Assembly: GCA_946558695.1 (NCBI GenBank)
Contig: CAMNTQ010000022.1
Location: 1 to 52,033, forward strand
Length of the DNA stretch: 52,033 nt
Direction: 5' to 3'
Source of the DNA: an uncultured Lachnospiraceae bacterium
GTDB lineage: Bacteria > Bacillota > Clostridia > Lachnospirales > Lachnospiraceae
Made by a program: the position numbers and the translations under genes. Below are positions 9,058 to 17,467 of the stretch, one piece after another (positions within the stretch are counted from its first letter, which is position 1; the number at the start of each line of letters is the position of its first letter). The notes under the pieces are model-generated. The model was not told where the DNA came from. It did no database searches and saw nothing but the letters and a program-made list of their open reading frames with translations.

Positions 9058-10146
9058 TTAATACTCCAACGATTCCATATACTTCATGTATTTCACAACC
9101 ATAAGTGCGATCTTAAAAGTAATGGCATCTTCAAACACGCGCAAATCAAGCCCGGTGCTCTTCTGAAGCTTATCAAGCCGGTACACTAACGTATTGCGAT
9201 GAATGTACAGCTGTCTGGATGTCTCGGAGACATTCAGGTTGTTCTCAAAGAACTTATTAATTGTTGTCAATGTCTCTTCATCAAAATCATCCGGAGATTT
9301 CCCCTCAAAAATCTCTCGTATGAACATCTTGCAGAGCGGGATCGGAAGCTGGTAGATCAGACGGCCGATTCCAAGTGTGCTGTACGCGATCACACGCCTG
9401 TCACTGAAAAATATCTTGCCTACATCCAGTGCAAGCTTTGCTTCTTTGTAGGATTTCGACACTTCCTTGATATCATTCACAACCGTGCCGTACGCAATCA
9501 GGATATCTTCTTCCCCGTCATTCTTTAATATATCGTAAATGTTCTGGGCGATCCTTCCTAATTCCGCATAACTGTCGTTTGCATCGACTTCTTTCACAAT
9601 AATAATATTCTTTTCATCTACAGCCGTTACAAAATCTTTGGCTTTATTTCCAAGAAGGCTCCGCACATTGTCGAGCGCACTGCTGTCTTTCTCATTTTTT
9701 GTCTCAATAATAAAGATAACACGTCTGACTTCTGTGTCAATATGTAATTTTTTGGCTCGGTTATAAATATCGACAAGCAACAGGTTATCCAAAAGGAGAT
9801 TTTTAATAAAATTGTCTTTATCAAAACGTTCCTTATATGCCACCAAGAGATTCTGTATTTGGAAAACTGCTATCTTCCCCACCATATATACATCGTCTCC
9901 GCCGCCGTTCGCCATAAGTATATATTCCAACTGATGTTCATCAAAGATCTTAAAGAACTGATACCCCTGCACAACCTGACTATCTGCCGGCGAATTCACA
10001 AAAGATATAATTTCTTCTTCATAACTGCTTTGTTCGGGAAAGGTGCTTGCCAGAGATTTCCCATCCGTATCCATTACGCAGAAATCAATCCTTGAAATCC
10101 CTTTCAATCCTTCAATCGTATTTTGAAGTATTTGATTAGATATCAT
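9058..10146 (-). CDS. PucR/CdaR-like helix-turn-helix regulator
   Basis: 362-residue cytoplasmic protein. The C-terminal 60 residues match the PucR-type helix-turn-helix: NLNVSETSRQLYIHRNTLVY followed by a RLDKLQKSTGLDLR stretch. The middle part resembles the GGDEF-like accessory domain of CdaR regulators. The N-terminal part is a sensor region I cannot name. GGAGGAGATGG precedes the start. Named relatives control sugar-diacid or purine use, yet this one heads a cell-division/wall gene set, so its signal is unknown. Confidence 0.85.
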   Translation of the reverse strand: MISNQILQNTIEGLKGISRIDFCVMDTDGKSLASTFPEQSSYEEEIISFVNSPADSQVVQGYQFFKIFDEHQLEYILMANGGGDDVYMVGKIAVFQIQNLLVAYKERFDKDNFIKNLLLDNLLLVDIYNRAKKLHIDTEVRRVIFIIETKNEKDSSALDNVRSLLGNKAKDFVTAVDEKNIIIVKEVDANDSYAELGRIAQNIYDILKNDGEEDILIAYGTVVNDIKEVSKSYKEAKLALDVGKIFFSDRRVIAYSTLGIGRLIYQLPIPLCKMFIREIFEGKSPDDFDEETLTTINKFFENNLNVSETSRQLYIHRNTLVYRLDKLQKSTGLDLRVFEDAITFKIALMVVKYMKYMESLEY

Positions 10147-10245
10147 ATTCCATCTCCTCCACTTATTTCAATATGCATTTTTCACAACAAAAAAATTAAT
10201 TCTTTTTTAAAAATGCACACTCTTAGGTTTTATATTAATATATAT

Positions 10246-10291
10246 TTACAAAAAAAGAAAGAGGAAATCACATATTTTTGTTGATTTCCTC
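10246..10291 (-). terminator. Terminator after the WecG/TagA-like gene
   Basis: A 10-bp stem (10261-10270 with 10282-10291) followed on the minus strand by a T-rich run (10246-10260). The plus side is also T-rich. The rest of 10147-10365 is AT-rich and should hold the regulator's promoter, which I cannot place with confidence. Confidence 0.75.
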
Positions 10292-10365
10292 AATTTTCTT
10301 GGTTTTTTCGACAAAAACCTAATGTACATAGTAACCAAAACCTAATTCTTATTATTTTCTTACGA

Positions 10366-11058
10366 TTATAACTGCAATGACTGGGGTTCCATCTTTTTCC
10401 TCTTTTCCATCTCTTTCTGAAATACTTTCTTAATCACAAACTGCGTAAAACGGTTCTGCACGGTCCCTGCCTTATTCAGCGGGAGAATCCCTTTCCCAAG
10501 TCCCAGCCAGACATTCGCGTTCAGGATGCTTCTGTTCTTTGTCACAAAATCCTCCTGAAGCGGTGAAGACATTGAAGAAATAACACAGTCAATATCCGCG
10601 CCGTTAATCGCGTTCACAATCATATCATCAGCGCGATCCTTCGCAGATACCTTCGCCATGCCTCCAATCTGGGCGCCCCGGCAATGGTATTCCAGAAAAT
10701 GTAAAAACTCCTGTCCCTCTTCTTCGGATTCTACAAGCAGATATACCCTCTTATGATGCTTGTCAATATATCTTAAAAGCATCCTCAAAAATGTTCGTTC
10801 CTGTATCTCACGGAGACACTTCTCCTCCGTGATATGCGCTGATTCCAGAATCGTCGTGTCTCCTGCCAGCACAAGATCAAAATAGCCGACCCCACCCTTA
10901 AGCTCCGGAACTTCATCCATCTGCATAAGGCTGTCCGCTGTCACCATCTCAATCACACTGATCGGTTCTGACTGCATAGAATCGACAAATTCCTTCATCG
11001 CTTCCTTAGCCGTATAATTGTCTATGTCAATATCTAAAACGTTAATCCTGCCGCTCAT
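10366..11058 (-). CDS. WecG/TagA/CpsF-like protein, probably degenerate
   Basis: 230 residues. The order of segments follows the WecG/TagA glycosyltransferase family: an N-terminal INVLDIDIDNYTAKEAM (family: V-x-hydrophobic-D-N-x-T-x-x-E-A), VTADSLMQM, a LVLAGDTTILESA stretch, and a late SSMSSPLQEDFV where the family has G-x-G-x-PxQE. Several usual active-site residues are altered; for example the early N-P and D-G positions read A-D and G-D. Catalysis as an N-acetylmannosamine transferase is therefore doubtful. I chose the ATG at 11058 because GTGGAGAATAT lies directly upstream. It is alone in its transcription unit. Confidence 0.6.
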   Translation of the reverse strand: MSGRINVLDIDIDNYTAKEAMKEFVDSMQSEPISVIEMVTADSLMQMDEVPELKGGVGYFDLVLAGDTTILESAHITEEKCLREIQERTFLRMLLRYIDKHHKRVYLLVESEEEGQEFLHFLEYHCRGAQIGGMAKVSAKDRADDMIVNAINGADIDCVISSMSSPLQEDFVTKNRSILNANVWLGLGKGILPLNKAGTVQNRFTQFVIKKVFQKEMEKRKKMEPQSLQL

Positions 11059-11173
11059 ATATTCTCCACTACTATACTCTATTCTATCGGTTTTTCGATT
11101 ATAGCAAAAGGGACTTCTATTTTCAACAGATGTCAACAAATTTTCACACTTATTAATATTCGTAATATTTTCG

Positions 11174-11368
11174 TTATTTTTGCCCTGCCGCTCGCTTTCT
11201 CCGCGCAAGAAGTCCTCCGATTCGTCCGGTTTCTTTGGAAGAAAGAGACCGCCAGCCGTCCGCCATCACTCTGTCTAAAAGACCAAGCTCCTCTGCGATT
11301 TCATATTTCATCTTCTCTTCCTGTGTCAACTCATTAAGCTTAATCTCTTTTTGCTTTTTTCCTGCCAT
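11174..11368 (-). CDS. Small acid-soluble spore protein, minor alpha/beta type
   Basis: 64-residue basic protein with a good ribosome site (GGAAAGGAG). KYEIAEELGLLDRV at about 22-35 is the first conserved SASP segment, and ETGRIGGLLARRKR near the end corresponds to the family's GxxGGxxTKR segment. Alpha/beta SASPs coat spore DNA and protect it from UV and heat; the germination protease site lies in the E-I-A region. It implies a spore-forming host. Expression would come from the forespore sigma factor SigG; no promoter was confirmed. Confidence 0.8.
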   Translation of the reverse strand: MAGKKQKEIKLNELTQEEKMKYEIAEELGLLDRVMADGWRSLSSKETGRIGGLLARRKRAAGQK

Positions 11369-11465
11369 CTGAATTCTCCTTTCCTTGGATTTTTCTGTTA
11401 ATTATGCGATTCGATATAAGTATTGACACTCTCAGGGAAAATATACGTCTGAAAAATACAAAGAA

Positions 11466-11524
11466 GGGACGCCCCTCCTCTGTTTCCGGCTTCACAAAGC
11501 CTGAACAGAAGGAAGGGACGCCCC
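11466..11524 (-). terminator. Terminator-like hairpin flanked by direct repeats
   Basis: An imperfect long stem (about 11474-11515) lies after the PspC gene on the minus strand. It is bounded by two exact copies of GGGACGCCCC (11466-11475 and 11515-11524). On the minus strand, T-rich sequence follows. It probably ends the padR-pspC operon. The repeats could also mark a small mobile or regulatory element. Confidence 0.5.
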
Positions 11525-11551
11525 TTTGTCAAATAAACCGTCCGTCATAGT

Positions 11552-11764
11552 TCACTGCATCCGCGGCTCATCCGGAATAATGATCGCCGCAATAAAATAT
11601 GCCAGTATCCCGCTTCCCGTACATGCCAAAAGTACAAGTCCCAGACGGATCAATGTGGGATCAATGTTAAAATACTCTGCAATACCTGCGCACACGCCGC
11701 AGATCATGCGGTCTCTTCTTGAACGGTATAATCTTTTCGGTTCCATATCTTCTCCTCCTTGCAT
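11552..11764 (-). CDS. PspC-domain membrane protein
   Basis: 70 residues consisting of one PspC domain: RLYRSRRDRMICGVCAGIAEYFNIDP followed in the family way by a single hydrophobic segment (about 42-64). PspC proteins are small inner-membrane stress sensors or effectors. It follows the DUF4097 gene with no gap and is the fourth gene of the padR operon, a common partner set in Firmicutes envelope stress responses. Confidence 0.9.
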   Translation of the reverse strand: MQGGEDMEPKRLYRSRRDRMICGVCAGIAEYFNIDPTLIRLGLVLLACTGSGILAYFIAAIIIPDEPRMQ

Positions 11765-12781
11765 CTACATTTCTGAAAAATTCACTGCCACGCTTCCGAT
11801 TCCGCAGCTGATATCCATATGCTTTGCAGCATGATTACTGATCGTTTTCTCCGCGCCGATACCTGCGTATGACGCTTCCCCGCATACGATCTCACCGACT
11901 CCGCAGTCGATCTCATAATTGTAATCCTTCTCTTTTCCGCTGGCAGTATAGACAATCTCACCAACACCGCAGTCAATATTCGCCTCTGCCATGGCCGTCC
12001 CCGCTGCGGTAAGAGAACCTGCGCCGCAATCCAGATCAACCTCAGTTGCCGTAAAATTCTCAATCACTCCTTCTCCGGCCCCCACGCCAATGGAAAGCTC
12101 ACCTGCACAGATATCGTCTACATGGAGATACCCCGCTACTAGTTCTAATGAAGCCTCTTTGAACTGGTAATCTGACGGCAGATGAATGATAATTCTCCCT
12201 GCCCCCTTCTTCGATCCGAGTCCGATCACCTTCTTTTTAGTCACCAGCTTCAGCTCATTTCCATCCATATAGCACTTAAGCCCCAGCCTCTTACTTATAT
12301 TTTCCGTCTCAATGCGGATCTCATTTGAGGAAGATGCATGATCCACCTCAAGACTGCCGCCCCACATATAGGCATCAATAGACTCTACCCCTGTAAAGCT
12401 CTGGCTTCCCGTACCGTAAACCACCTCGGTGCTGCTTCCGGTATTCGTAACAGTTCCCATATTACTTCCCTCCATATGATGGGTATCTTCGTGATGCCCG
12501 TTATCATTGTATTCTCTGTCAACTGCCTCGTAATCATCATCGTCATCATCATAATCGTCATCATCATAATCATCATAATCGTCATCATCATAATCGTCAT
12601 CATCATAGCCATCATAGCTGTTACTTCTGTCAATCCGGCTGACAAACCCAAAGCCGTCCGGGTATCTGTTTTCAATCGCTTCCACCGTCACTCCCATGAT
12701 AAATGCTATGGAACAGCACACCAGACCAATTCCGGCACACACTGCGCACACGATCCAAAATATCTTCCATCCTCTTTTCAA
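11765..12781 (-). CDS. DUF4097-type beta-strand repeat protein with an acidic linker
   Basis: 338 residues. An N-terminal membrane segment (about 7-32) is followed by a roughly 25-residue stretch made almost only of Asp and Tyr (about 57-84) and then a C-terminal repetitive beta domain. That domain has recurring D-C-G-x-G/I-G-x turns (for example NIDCGVGEIV, EIDCGVGEIV, DISCGIGSV), typical of the DUF4097/putative adhesin beta-helix. The Asp/Tyr linker is encoded by a simple GAT-rich repeat and may vary in length. Probably membrane-anchored with the beta domain outside. Function unknown; neighbours suggest envelope homeostasis. Confidence 0.8.
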   Translation of the reverse strand: MKRGWKIFWIVCAVCAGIGLVCCSIAFIMGVTVEAIENRYPDGFGFVSRIDRSNSYDGYDDDDYDDDDYDDYDDDDYDDDDDDYEAVDREYNDNGHHEDTHHMEGSNMGTVTNTGSSTEVVYGTGSQSFTGVESIDAYMWGGSLEVDHASSSNEIRIETENISKRLGLKCYMDGNELKLVTKKKVIGLGSKKGAGRIIIHLPSDYQFKEASLELVAGYLHVDDICAGELSIGVGAGEGVIENFTATEVDLDCGAGSLTAAGTAMAEANIDCGVGEIVYTASGKEKDYNYEIDCGVGEIVCGEASYAGIGAEKTISNHAAKHMDISCGIGSVAVNFSEM

Positions 12782-12783
12782 CT

Positions 12784-13533
12784 CTATGCCACCGCCTTTC
12801 TATGAAAAGGTCTGCTAAAAATCCAGACGACGCCTCGGCATATGCCAGGAATGATAACAATACACAGCTTCACCCCTGCCACTGTTCCAATCGCTCCGAT
12901 CACTCCAAGTATCAATCCCGTTCCGATCAGAGCCAGCCCTACTGCAATCTCCGGTATCAGAGCCATAAGCCCCGCACACACCAACACTACCCCCACAATC
13001 GCAACCGCTGCAAATCCTACTACGATCGCAAGGAAAAACGCAAACAACGATATAATGCAGGCAGCCGCCACTAATACGATTGCAAGCGCACATGGAATAA
13101 TGATCGGCGCTCCCACAAGAATGATCGCAATGATCAGAATCACTTTTAATATATTGCTGCTCCATGGTTTTTGTTTATCCGTATTCTGTGCCTCTCCATC
13201 ATAGCGGTATTCCTGATATCCATTACCGCTGCTCTGATATCTGTAATCTCCTGTATCCGTCTCCTTCCTGGCCGGCATATGCTTTTCATCTCTGCTGCCG
13301 TCCTGGCATCCTGTCTCCGTATATTCTTTCTCTGTCTGCTGTCCTAAAAGATCTGCTTTAATCCTTTCGGCAACCTTTGCCGGACTTTCCAATTCTAATA
13401 TTACTTCACTTTCTTTATCTTCGCCGGCGTCATCAAAGTAATCATTATAAAACTGCATTGCATCTCTGCGCTCCTCCTCCGGCACCTCCTGCAAAAGCGC
13501 AGCCAGTTCAGTCATAAATTCTATGCGGTTCAT
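12784..13533 (-). CDS. DUF1700 (HAAS) membrane protein
   Basis: 249 residues. The N-terminal 50 residues are the HAAS/DUF1700 domain (EFMTELAALLQEVPEEER, then a YNDYFDDAG turn), which in this family interacts with the PadR regulator encoded upstream. A polar, Gln/Tyr-rich linker follows (about 65-125), then four or so membrane helices (about 128-235). Its start overlaps the padR stop by four bases (ATGA). Likely a membrane sensor that modulates PadR; this role is known for some homologous pairs and is inference here. Confidence 0.85.
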   Translation of the reverse strand: MNRIEFMTELAALLQEVPEEERRDAMQFYNDYFDDAGEDKESEVILELESPAKVAERIKADLLGQQTEKEYTETGCQDGSRDEKHMPARKETDTGDYRYQSSGNGYQEYRYDGEAQNTDKQKPWSSNILKVILIIAIILVGAPIIIPCALAIVLVAAACIISLFAFFLAIVVGFAAVAIVGVVLVCAGLMALIPEIAVGLALIGTGLILGVIGAIGTVAGVKLCIVIIPGICRGVVWIFSRPFHRKAVA

Positions 13534-13853
13534 GCAGATTCCCCTCCTTCAAATAATCCATTAATCCTGCTGGAATAATTCTTCCACTCTGTCTCATACA
13601 ACTTAAGCTGAGTCGTCCCTTTCTCCGTTACTTTATAGTATCTCCGGTTCCTTCCGTCAAACTGCCTGTCATATACTTCCAGACAGTCATCCTTCTGAAG
13701 ACGTCTCAGCACAGGGTATAAAGTGGATTCTGACACTTCAATGGCCTTCCTTACGTCCTGCGTAATCTTATATCCATAGGTGCCTTCCTTCTCTCTGGAC
13801 ACAACCGCCAGCACAATCGCATCCAAAAGCGCTGCTCCTGTGTTAAATACCAT
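13530..13853 (-). CDS. PadR family transcriptional repressor
   Basis: 107 residues, the compact PadR type: a winged helix (YGYKITQDVRKAIEVSESTL, then YPVLRRLQKDDCLEVY) and a C-terminal dimer helix. It is the first gene of padR-DUF1700-DUF4097-pspC, all tightly packed. A consensus promoter and several ACAATAT repeats lie directly upstream, so it very likely represses its own operon. Confidence 0.92.
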   Translation of the reverse strand: MVFNTGAALLDAIVLAVVSREKEGTYGYKITQDVRKAIEVSESTLYPVLRRLQKDDCLEVYDRQFDGRNRRYYKVTEKGTTQLKLYETEWKNYSSRINGLFEGGESA

Positions 13854-13885
13854 ATGCCCACTCCTCTTTTATATTTCTTGGATTT

Positions 13886-13954
13886 ACAATATTCTACAAT
13901 ATAACAATATTGTTTTTATGGTTATATTATATGATATATAATATTGTTTGTCAA
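13886..13954 (-). promoter_or_regulatory. Promoter and PadR operator of the padR operon
   Basis: On the minus strand TTGACA (13954-13949), 17 bases, then TATAAT (13931-13926): a perfect consensus SigA promoter. Downstream of the -10 box lie a 12-bp palindrome AACAATATTGTT (13903-13914) and two ACAATAT copies 10 bases apart (13886-13892, 13896-13902). Another ATATTGTT overlaps the spacer at about 13941. Repeats of this type fit known PadR operators. Confidence 0.8.
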
Positions 13955-13964
13955 TACAAAATTT

Positions 13965-14001
13965 AAAAAACCGGCGAATGAATATTTTTATTCATTCGCC
14001 G
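13965..14001 (-). terminator. Terminator of the M15 peptidase gene
   Basis: Perfect 13-bp stem (13972-13984 with 13989-14001) with a TTTT loop. On the minus strand TTTTTT follows. The stop codon of the peptidase gene lies in the stem. The plus strand also shows a T-run, so it may work both ways. Confidence 0.9.
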
Positions 14002-14860
14002 CTGTTTTTTCAAAATGCTGGTAATCTTTGGAGCTGTTCCAGTCGCCGCCCCATGTGAAACCATGTTTTTCAAATATCTGAAAACAGACATCATCATGTG
14101 AGATCATATGTTTTTTCTTCTGCGCCCTGTCCGTATATTTTTCCATATCCTTATAGTATTTTGCAAAACTGCCGTCACTGTTATACTTAACATAAGGGTT
14201 CTGCATAGGGTTAACATCAATGGCAAAGCCCGCCGCATGATTTGACAATCGGTCCGTATTCGGTACAATCCGATAATTAAATGCAGATGTGTTGTTATGC
14301 TCGATGGAATTGGTATCCGAATCCACGCTGTCTCCCGTCCAGAATTTATCGACCAGATACATAGATTCAATCTCATATTCCTCGCCAAACAATTCCTGAA
14401 ACACTTCCCTGCAGTCCTCTGCAATCTTTGCATTGACAATCAGTTCGCCCACTTGGATCTCATGATCGTAATTATAGTGCAGAAGCTTTAGATATCTAAG
14501 CTCATCCAATCGGATATTATCATTTTTTACATATGACTTGCCGTTAATATATTGCAGGATGTTATCATTAATCTCATTTACTGTAAAATACCGCGATACC
14601 TGCGTCAGATCAATTCTGGCAGGATTCAGCACTGTTCCTGTCTCTATATCATCAATATCCTCAAGGTACGACGGCTGCTCTTTATTTTCTGCCGCGCTCT
14701 CTTTCGCTGTCTTTTCATTGACCGGCTCCCTGCCCGTATTGACTTTGCTGTTTTCTTTCGCATCTTCGCCGTAAAAAAGTATGGTCCAGACAAGGAACAG
14801 GAACATGATTCCCGTAAAAAACCATGCCCATTGATTCCGTCTTTTTCTATGTCTTTTCAT
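13988..14860 (-). CDS. M15 family D-Ala-D-Ala carboxypeptidase-like protein
   Basis: 290 residues. Arg/Lys-rich N-terminus, then one membrane helix (about 12-28), so it is anchored with the enzyme outside. The C-terminal third is an M15 (VanY-like) peptidase: SNHAAGFAIDVNP holds the zinc His and Asp, and DYQHFE near the end gives the last zinc His with its acid partner. The TWGGDW stretch is typical of M15C enzymes that cut peptidoglycan stem peptides. The gene lies 31 bases after the zinc-ribbon protein gene and is probably cotranscribed with it. Confidence 0.88.
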   Translation of the reverse strand: MKRHRKRRNQWAWFFTGIMFLFLVWTILFYGEDAKENSKVNTGREPVNEKTAKESAAENKEQPSYLEDIDDIETGTVLNPARIDLTQVSRYFTVNEINDNILQYINGKSYVKNDNIRLDELRYLKLLHYNYDHEIQVGELIVNAKIAEDCREVFQELFGEEYEIESMYLVDKFWTGDSVDSDTNSIEHNNTSAFNYRIVPNTDRLSNHAAGFAIDVNPMQNPYVKYNSDGSFAKYYKDMEKYTDRAQKKKHMISHDDVCFQIFEKHGFTWGGDWNSSKDYQHFEKTAANE

Positions 14861-14891
14861 AGATTCATAGATGCTCCTTTATATACACTGC

Positions 14892-15809
14892 TTAATTTCC
14901 TTTTCCGTAAATCCCGATCTCTGCTATACAGGTGTCATCCCACTGACTTCCCTCGTAGACAGATTGGATTACCACATCTATTTCTGAGGCAGGGCATTCT
15001 TGTGAAAACTCTACCCAGTACTCCACCTGTCCGTCCGGAAACGTCACTGTCTGAGTTACATCCCCGGCTGTTATCTCCAATTCCTTTGGTCTGTTATTGC
15101 CCTCATAATATTCCCGGGAATTCCAGTTTCCTAATCGGAAAGACATATATTTTACCATATACGGCTTTGACAGCTTAAGATGCACGCTCTCTCCTATTCC
15201 GTCTCCGTCAACGCCCTCCTGCCACGAAGTTCTGGGGTTCCCGTCCACAGCCTTATCCGCACCGTTATCTACCCCTTCCTGAGAAATCGCAGAACTTGCC
15301 GAAGCTTCTTGGACAGACAATTTATAATACTGTTCAAAATCTCCCGGTTCACCGACAAATGACAGCCTGATTTCACCTGCAGCGTCTTCTTTCGCTTCTG
15401 ACGCTTCCTTCCGGCCCTTATTATCCGCTCCCTCAGATTCATCTTCCTGCCTTTCTAAAAGCGCCTGCTCTCTCTCTGCCTGCATACGTCTCTCATTCGC
15501 ATCCATCGTAGTAAATACGATCCAGATCGCCGCCATTAAAAGAGCCATGATCAAAATCACAAGTCCAATGACGCCAAGATATCTTTTAGAGCTTTTAACC
15601 GGACGTGTGCGCACATATTCCTGTCTTTTACGGTTATCCCATGATACGTCCGGAAGCTTCCCCGTGATTTCTTTTGATAATTGCCTGATCAGCCGCTCCT
15701 GAAGTTCATCCACTTCCTGCTCATTCTCTATATCCTGTCCGCAATAGGGACAAAATGATGCATCATCCGGAATCTTCCGGTCACAATACCTACATCTCAT
15801 ATCCTTCAC
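14892..15809 (-). CDS. Zinc-ribbon membrane protein with discoidin-like domain
   Basis: 305 residues. An N-terminal zinc ribbon (CRYCDRKIPDDASFCPYCG, two CxxC pairs) is cytoplasmic, followed by one membrane helix (about 78-100) and a Glu-rich linker. The C-terminal 140 residues look like an F5/8-type (discoidin, NADase-type glycan-binding) beta sandwich: SSAISQEGVDNGADKAVDGN, then TSWQEG and a late WDDTCIAEIGIYG. Such domains bind carbohydrate. Location between tyrS and the M15 peptidase suggests a wall-associated role; no enzyme motif is seen. Confidence 0.75.
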   Translation of the reverse strand: MKDMRCRYCDRKIPDDASFCPYCGQDIENEQEVDELQERLIRQLSKEITGKLPDVSWDNRKRQEYVRTRPVKSSKRYLGVIGLVILIMALLMAAIWIVFTTMDANERRMQAEREQALLERQEDESEGADNKGRKEASEAKEDAAGEIRLSFVGEPGDFEQYYKLSVQEASASSAISQEGVDNGADKAVDGNPRTSWQEGVDGDGIGESVHLKLSKPYMVKYMSFRLGNWNSREYYEGNNRPKELEITAGDVTQTVTFPDGQVEYWVEFSQECPASEIDVVIQSVYEGSQWDDTCIAEIGIYGKGN

Positions 15810-15812
15810 CTT

Positions 15813-17042
15813 TTATGCCTGCCGCATCAACACTTTACAGAATTTCTTTTTGCCTCTTCTAAGAACAAGCCCGCCGCCTGATAATTCTTCTTTTGTGAAT
15901 GACTGATAAATATCTGTTACTTTTTCTCCGTCTACCGTAACTCCGCCCTGCTGCAGCGCGCGGCGCGCCTCGGAACGTGACGGAACAAGTCCTGCTTTTA
16001 CAAGCAAAGATAAAATGTCAATGGCATCTTCTTTTAAATCCTCTGCCGACAGCTCTGCTCTTGGCATATCCACTGCATTCCCCTGACTGAAAAGTGCTTT
16101 TGCCGCCTCTTTCGCTCTTTGAGCTTCCTCTTCGCCGTGTACCAGCTTTGTCAGTTCATACGCAAGGATTTCCTTTGCCTTGTTAAGCTGAGCGCCCTCC
16201 CATGAATCCATCCTGTCAATCTCATCCAAAGGAAGGAATGTGAGCATACGGATACACTTGAGAACATCTGCATCCGCCACATTTCTCCAGTACTGATAGA
16301 ATTCAAACGGAGAAGTTTTTTCCGGATCGAGCCATACGGCGCCGCTCTGTGTCTTTCCCATCTTCTTGCCCTCGGAATTAAGAAGAAGGGTAATCGTCAT
16401 AGCACTTGCATCTTTCCCAAGCTTACGTCTGATCAGTTCCGTTCCGCCAAGCATATTACTCCACTGGTCATCGCCGCCAAACTGAAGGTTGCACCCGTAT
16501 TTCTGAAACAGCATATAGAAGTCATAGCTCTGCATGATCATGTAGTTAAACTCAAGAAAACTTAACCCTTTCTCCATCCTCTGTTTGTAGCACTCTGCCG
16601 TAAGCATACGGTTTACGCTGAAATGCGAACCTACCTCCCGGAGTACCTCGATATAATTCAACCCGAGAAGCCAGTCCGCGTTATTTACCATCAATGCCTT
16701 CCCTTCCGAAAAATCAATAAAACGGCTCATCTGCTCTTTAAAACAGTCGCAGTTATGCTGGATCGTCTCGGCCGTCATCATCTGACGCATGTCACTTCTT
16801 CCCGACGGATCGCCGATCATGGCCGTACCGCCGCCAATCAGTGCAATCGGCTTATTACCCGCCTCCTGCAGCCGCTTCATCAGGCAGAGCGCCATAAAAT
16901 GTCCCACGTGAAGACTGTCCGCTGTCGGATCGAAACCGATATAAAAGGTTGCCTTCCCATTGTTCACCAAATCTCTGATAAGCTCCTCATCCGTAACCTG
17001 CGCGATCAGTCCTCTCGCCTGCAATTCCTCGTAAATTCCCAT
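15813..17042 (-). CDS. tyrS: Tyrosyl-tRNA synthetase
   Basis: Charges tRNA-Tyr. 409 residues from the ATG at 17042, which has AGGAG eight bases upstream; an ATG six bases earlier overlaps that site, and farther upstream is the T-box leader. HVGHF (family HIGH) and KMGKT (family KMSKS) are the class I signatures. The C-terminal S4 RNA-binding domain is present ([18 protein letters not shown]). Expression is controlled by the T-box leader directly upstream. Confidence 0.96.
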   Translation of the reverse strand: MGIYEELQARGLIAQVTDEELIRDLVNNGKATFYIGFDPTADSLHVGHFMALCLMKRLQEAGNKPIALIGGGTAMIGDPSGRSDMRQMMTAETIQHNCDCFKEQMSRFIDFSEGKALMVNNADWLLGLNYIEVLREVGSHFSVNRMLTAECYKQRMEKGLSFLEFNYMIMQSYDFYMLFQKYGCNLQFGGDDQWSNMLGGTELIRRKLGKDASAMTITLLLNSEGKKMGKTQSGAVWLDPEKTSPFEFYQYWRNVADADVLKCIRMLTFLPLDEIDRMDSWEGAQLNKAKEILAYELTKLVHGEEEAQRAKEAAKALFSQGNAVDMPRAELSAEDLKEDAIDILSLLVKAGLVPSRSEARRALQQGGVTVDGEKVTDIYQSFTKEELSGGGLVLRRGKKKFCKVLMRQA

Positions 17043-17115
17043 TTTCATCTCTCCTTTTTTGTCTATGGTTGTTCCTAATCTGCGAATTTTATCTCCGGCA
17101 CAAAAACCGATAATA

Positions 17116-17425
17116 CAAAAACCGCCCCTATCTCTACAGATAAGGGCGAATTTCTTTCGCGATACCACCTTTATTCACTGGCAGTTCACACTGCCAATCT
17201 CAGCAAGCTGCATATTTACAGCTATGGCATTTTAACGTATGCCGCCACGTCACAGCCTATTCATAGAAACCAATCGTCATACTTTCGGTGTGCAGCTCCA
17301 AGACGTATTCACAGTCCATTCCTTCATGCGCCTCTCATCCTCCGGCAGCTTTCTGTATGGGTGTATGTTCCGTTACTTTTTCTTTTCAAAGCCTTTTTAT
17401 ATTTGTATGTCTGAAAGTCTAAATG
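17116..17425 (-). ncRNA. T-box riboswitch leader of tyrS (Tyr specifier)
   Basis: Minus-strand leader between the promoter and tyrS. The conserved T-box AAGGTGGTATCGCG is at 17158-17171. A terminator stem follows (17122-17148, then a T-run to 17116). In the stem I specifier loop the codon TAC (17307-17305) is preceded by GTGAA, matching tyrosine. Uncharged tRNA-Tyr would pair with TAC and with the T-box bulge, giving antitermination. The leader is about 300 bases long, as usual. Confidence 0.93.
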
Positions 17426-17444
17426 ATTCGCAGGGTTTTGTCAA
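17416..17444 (-). promoter_or_regulatory. Promoter of the tyrS T-box transcript
   Basis: TTGACA (17444-17439), 17-base spacer, TAGACT (17421-17416) on the minus strand. It lies 24 bases past the nagA stop. Confidence 0.8.
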
Positions 17445-17467
17445 CCGGTAATTTTATTTTATAATAC

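Noticed and set aside
12530-12610. Non-coding microsatellite
   Set aside because: The repeat is in frame inside the DUF4097 gene and encodes the Asp/Tyr linker.
12338-12805. Ile/Val-rich gene on the plus strand
   Set aside because: It is the antisense shadow of the Asp-rich linker and has no ribosome site.
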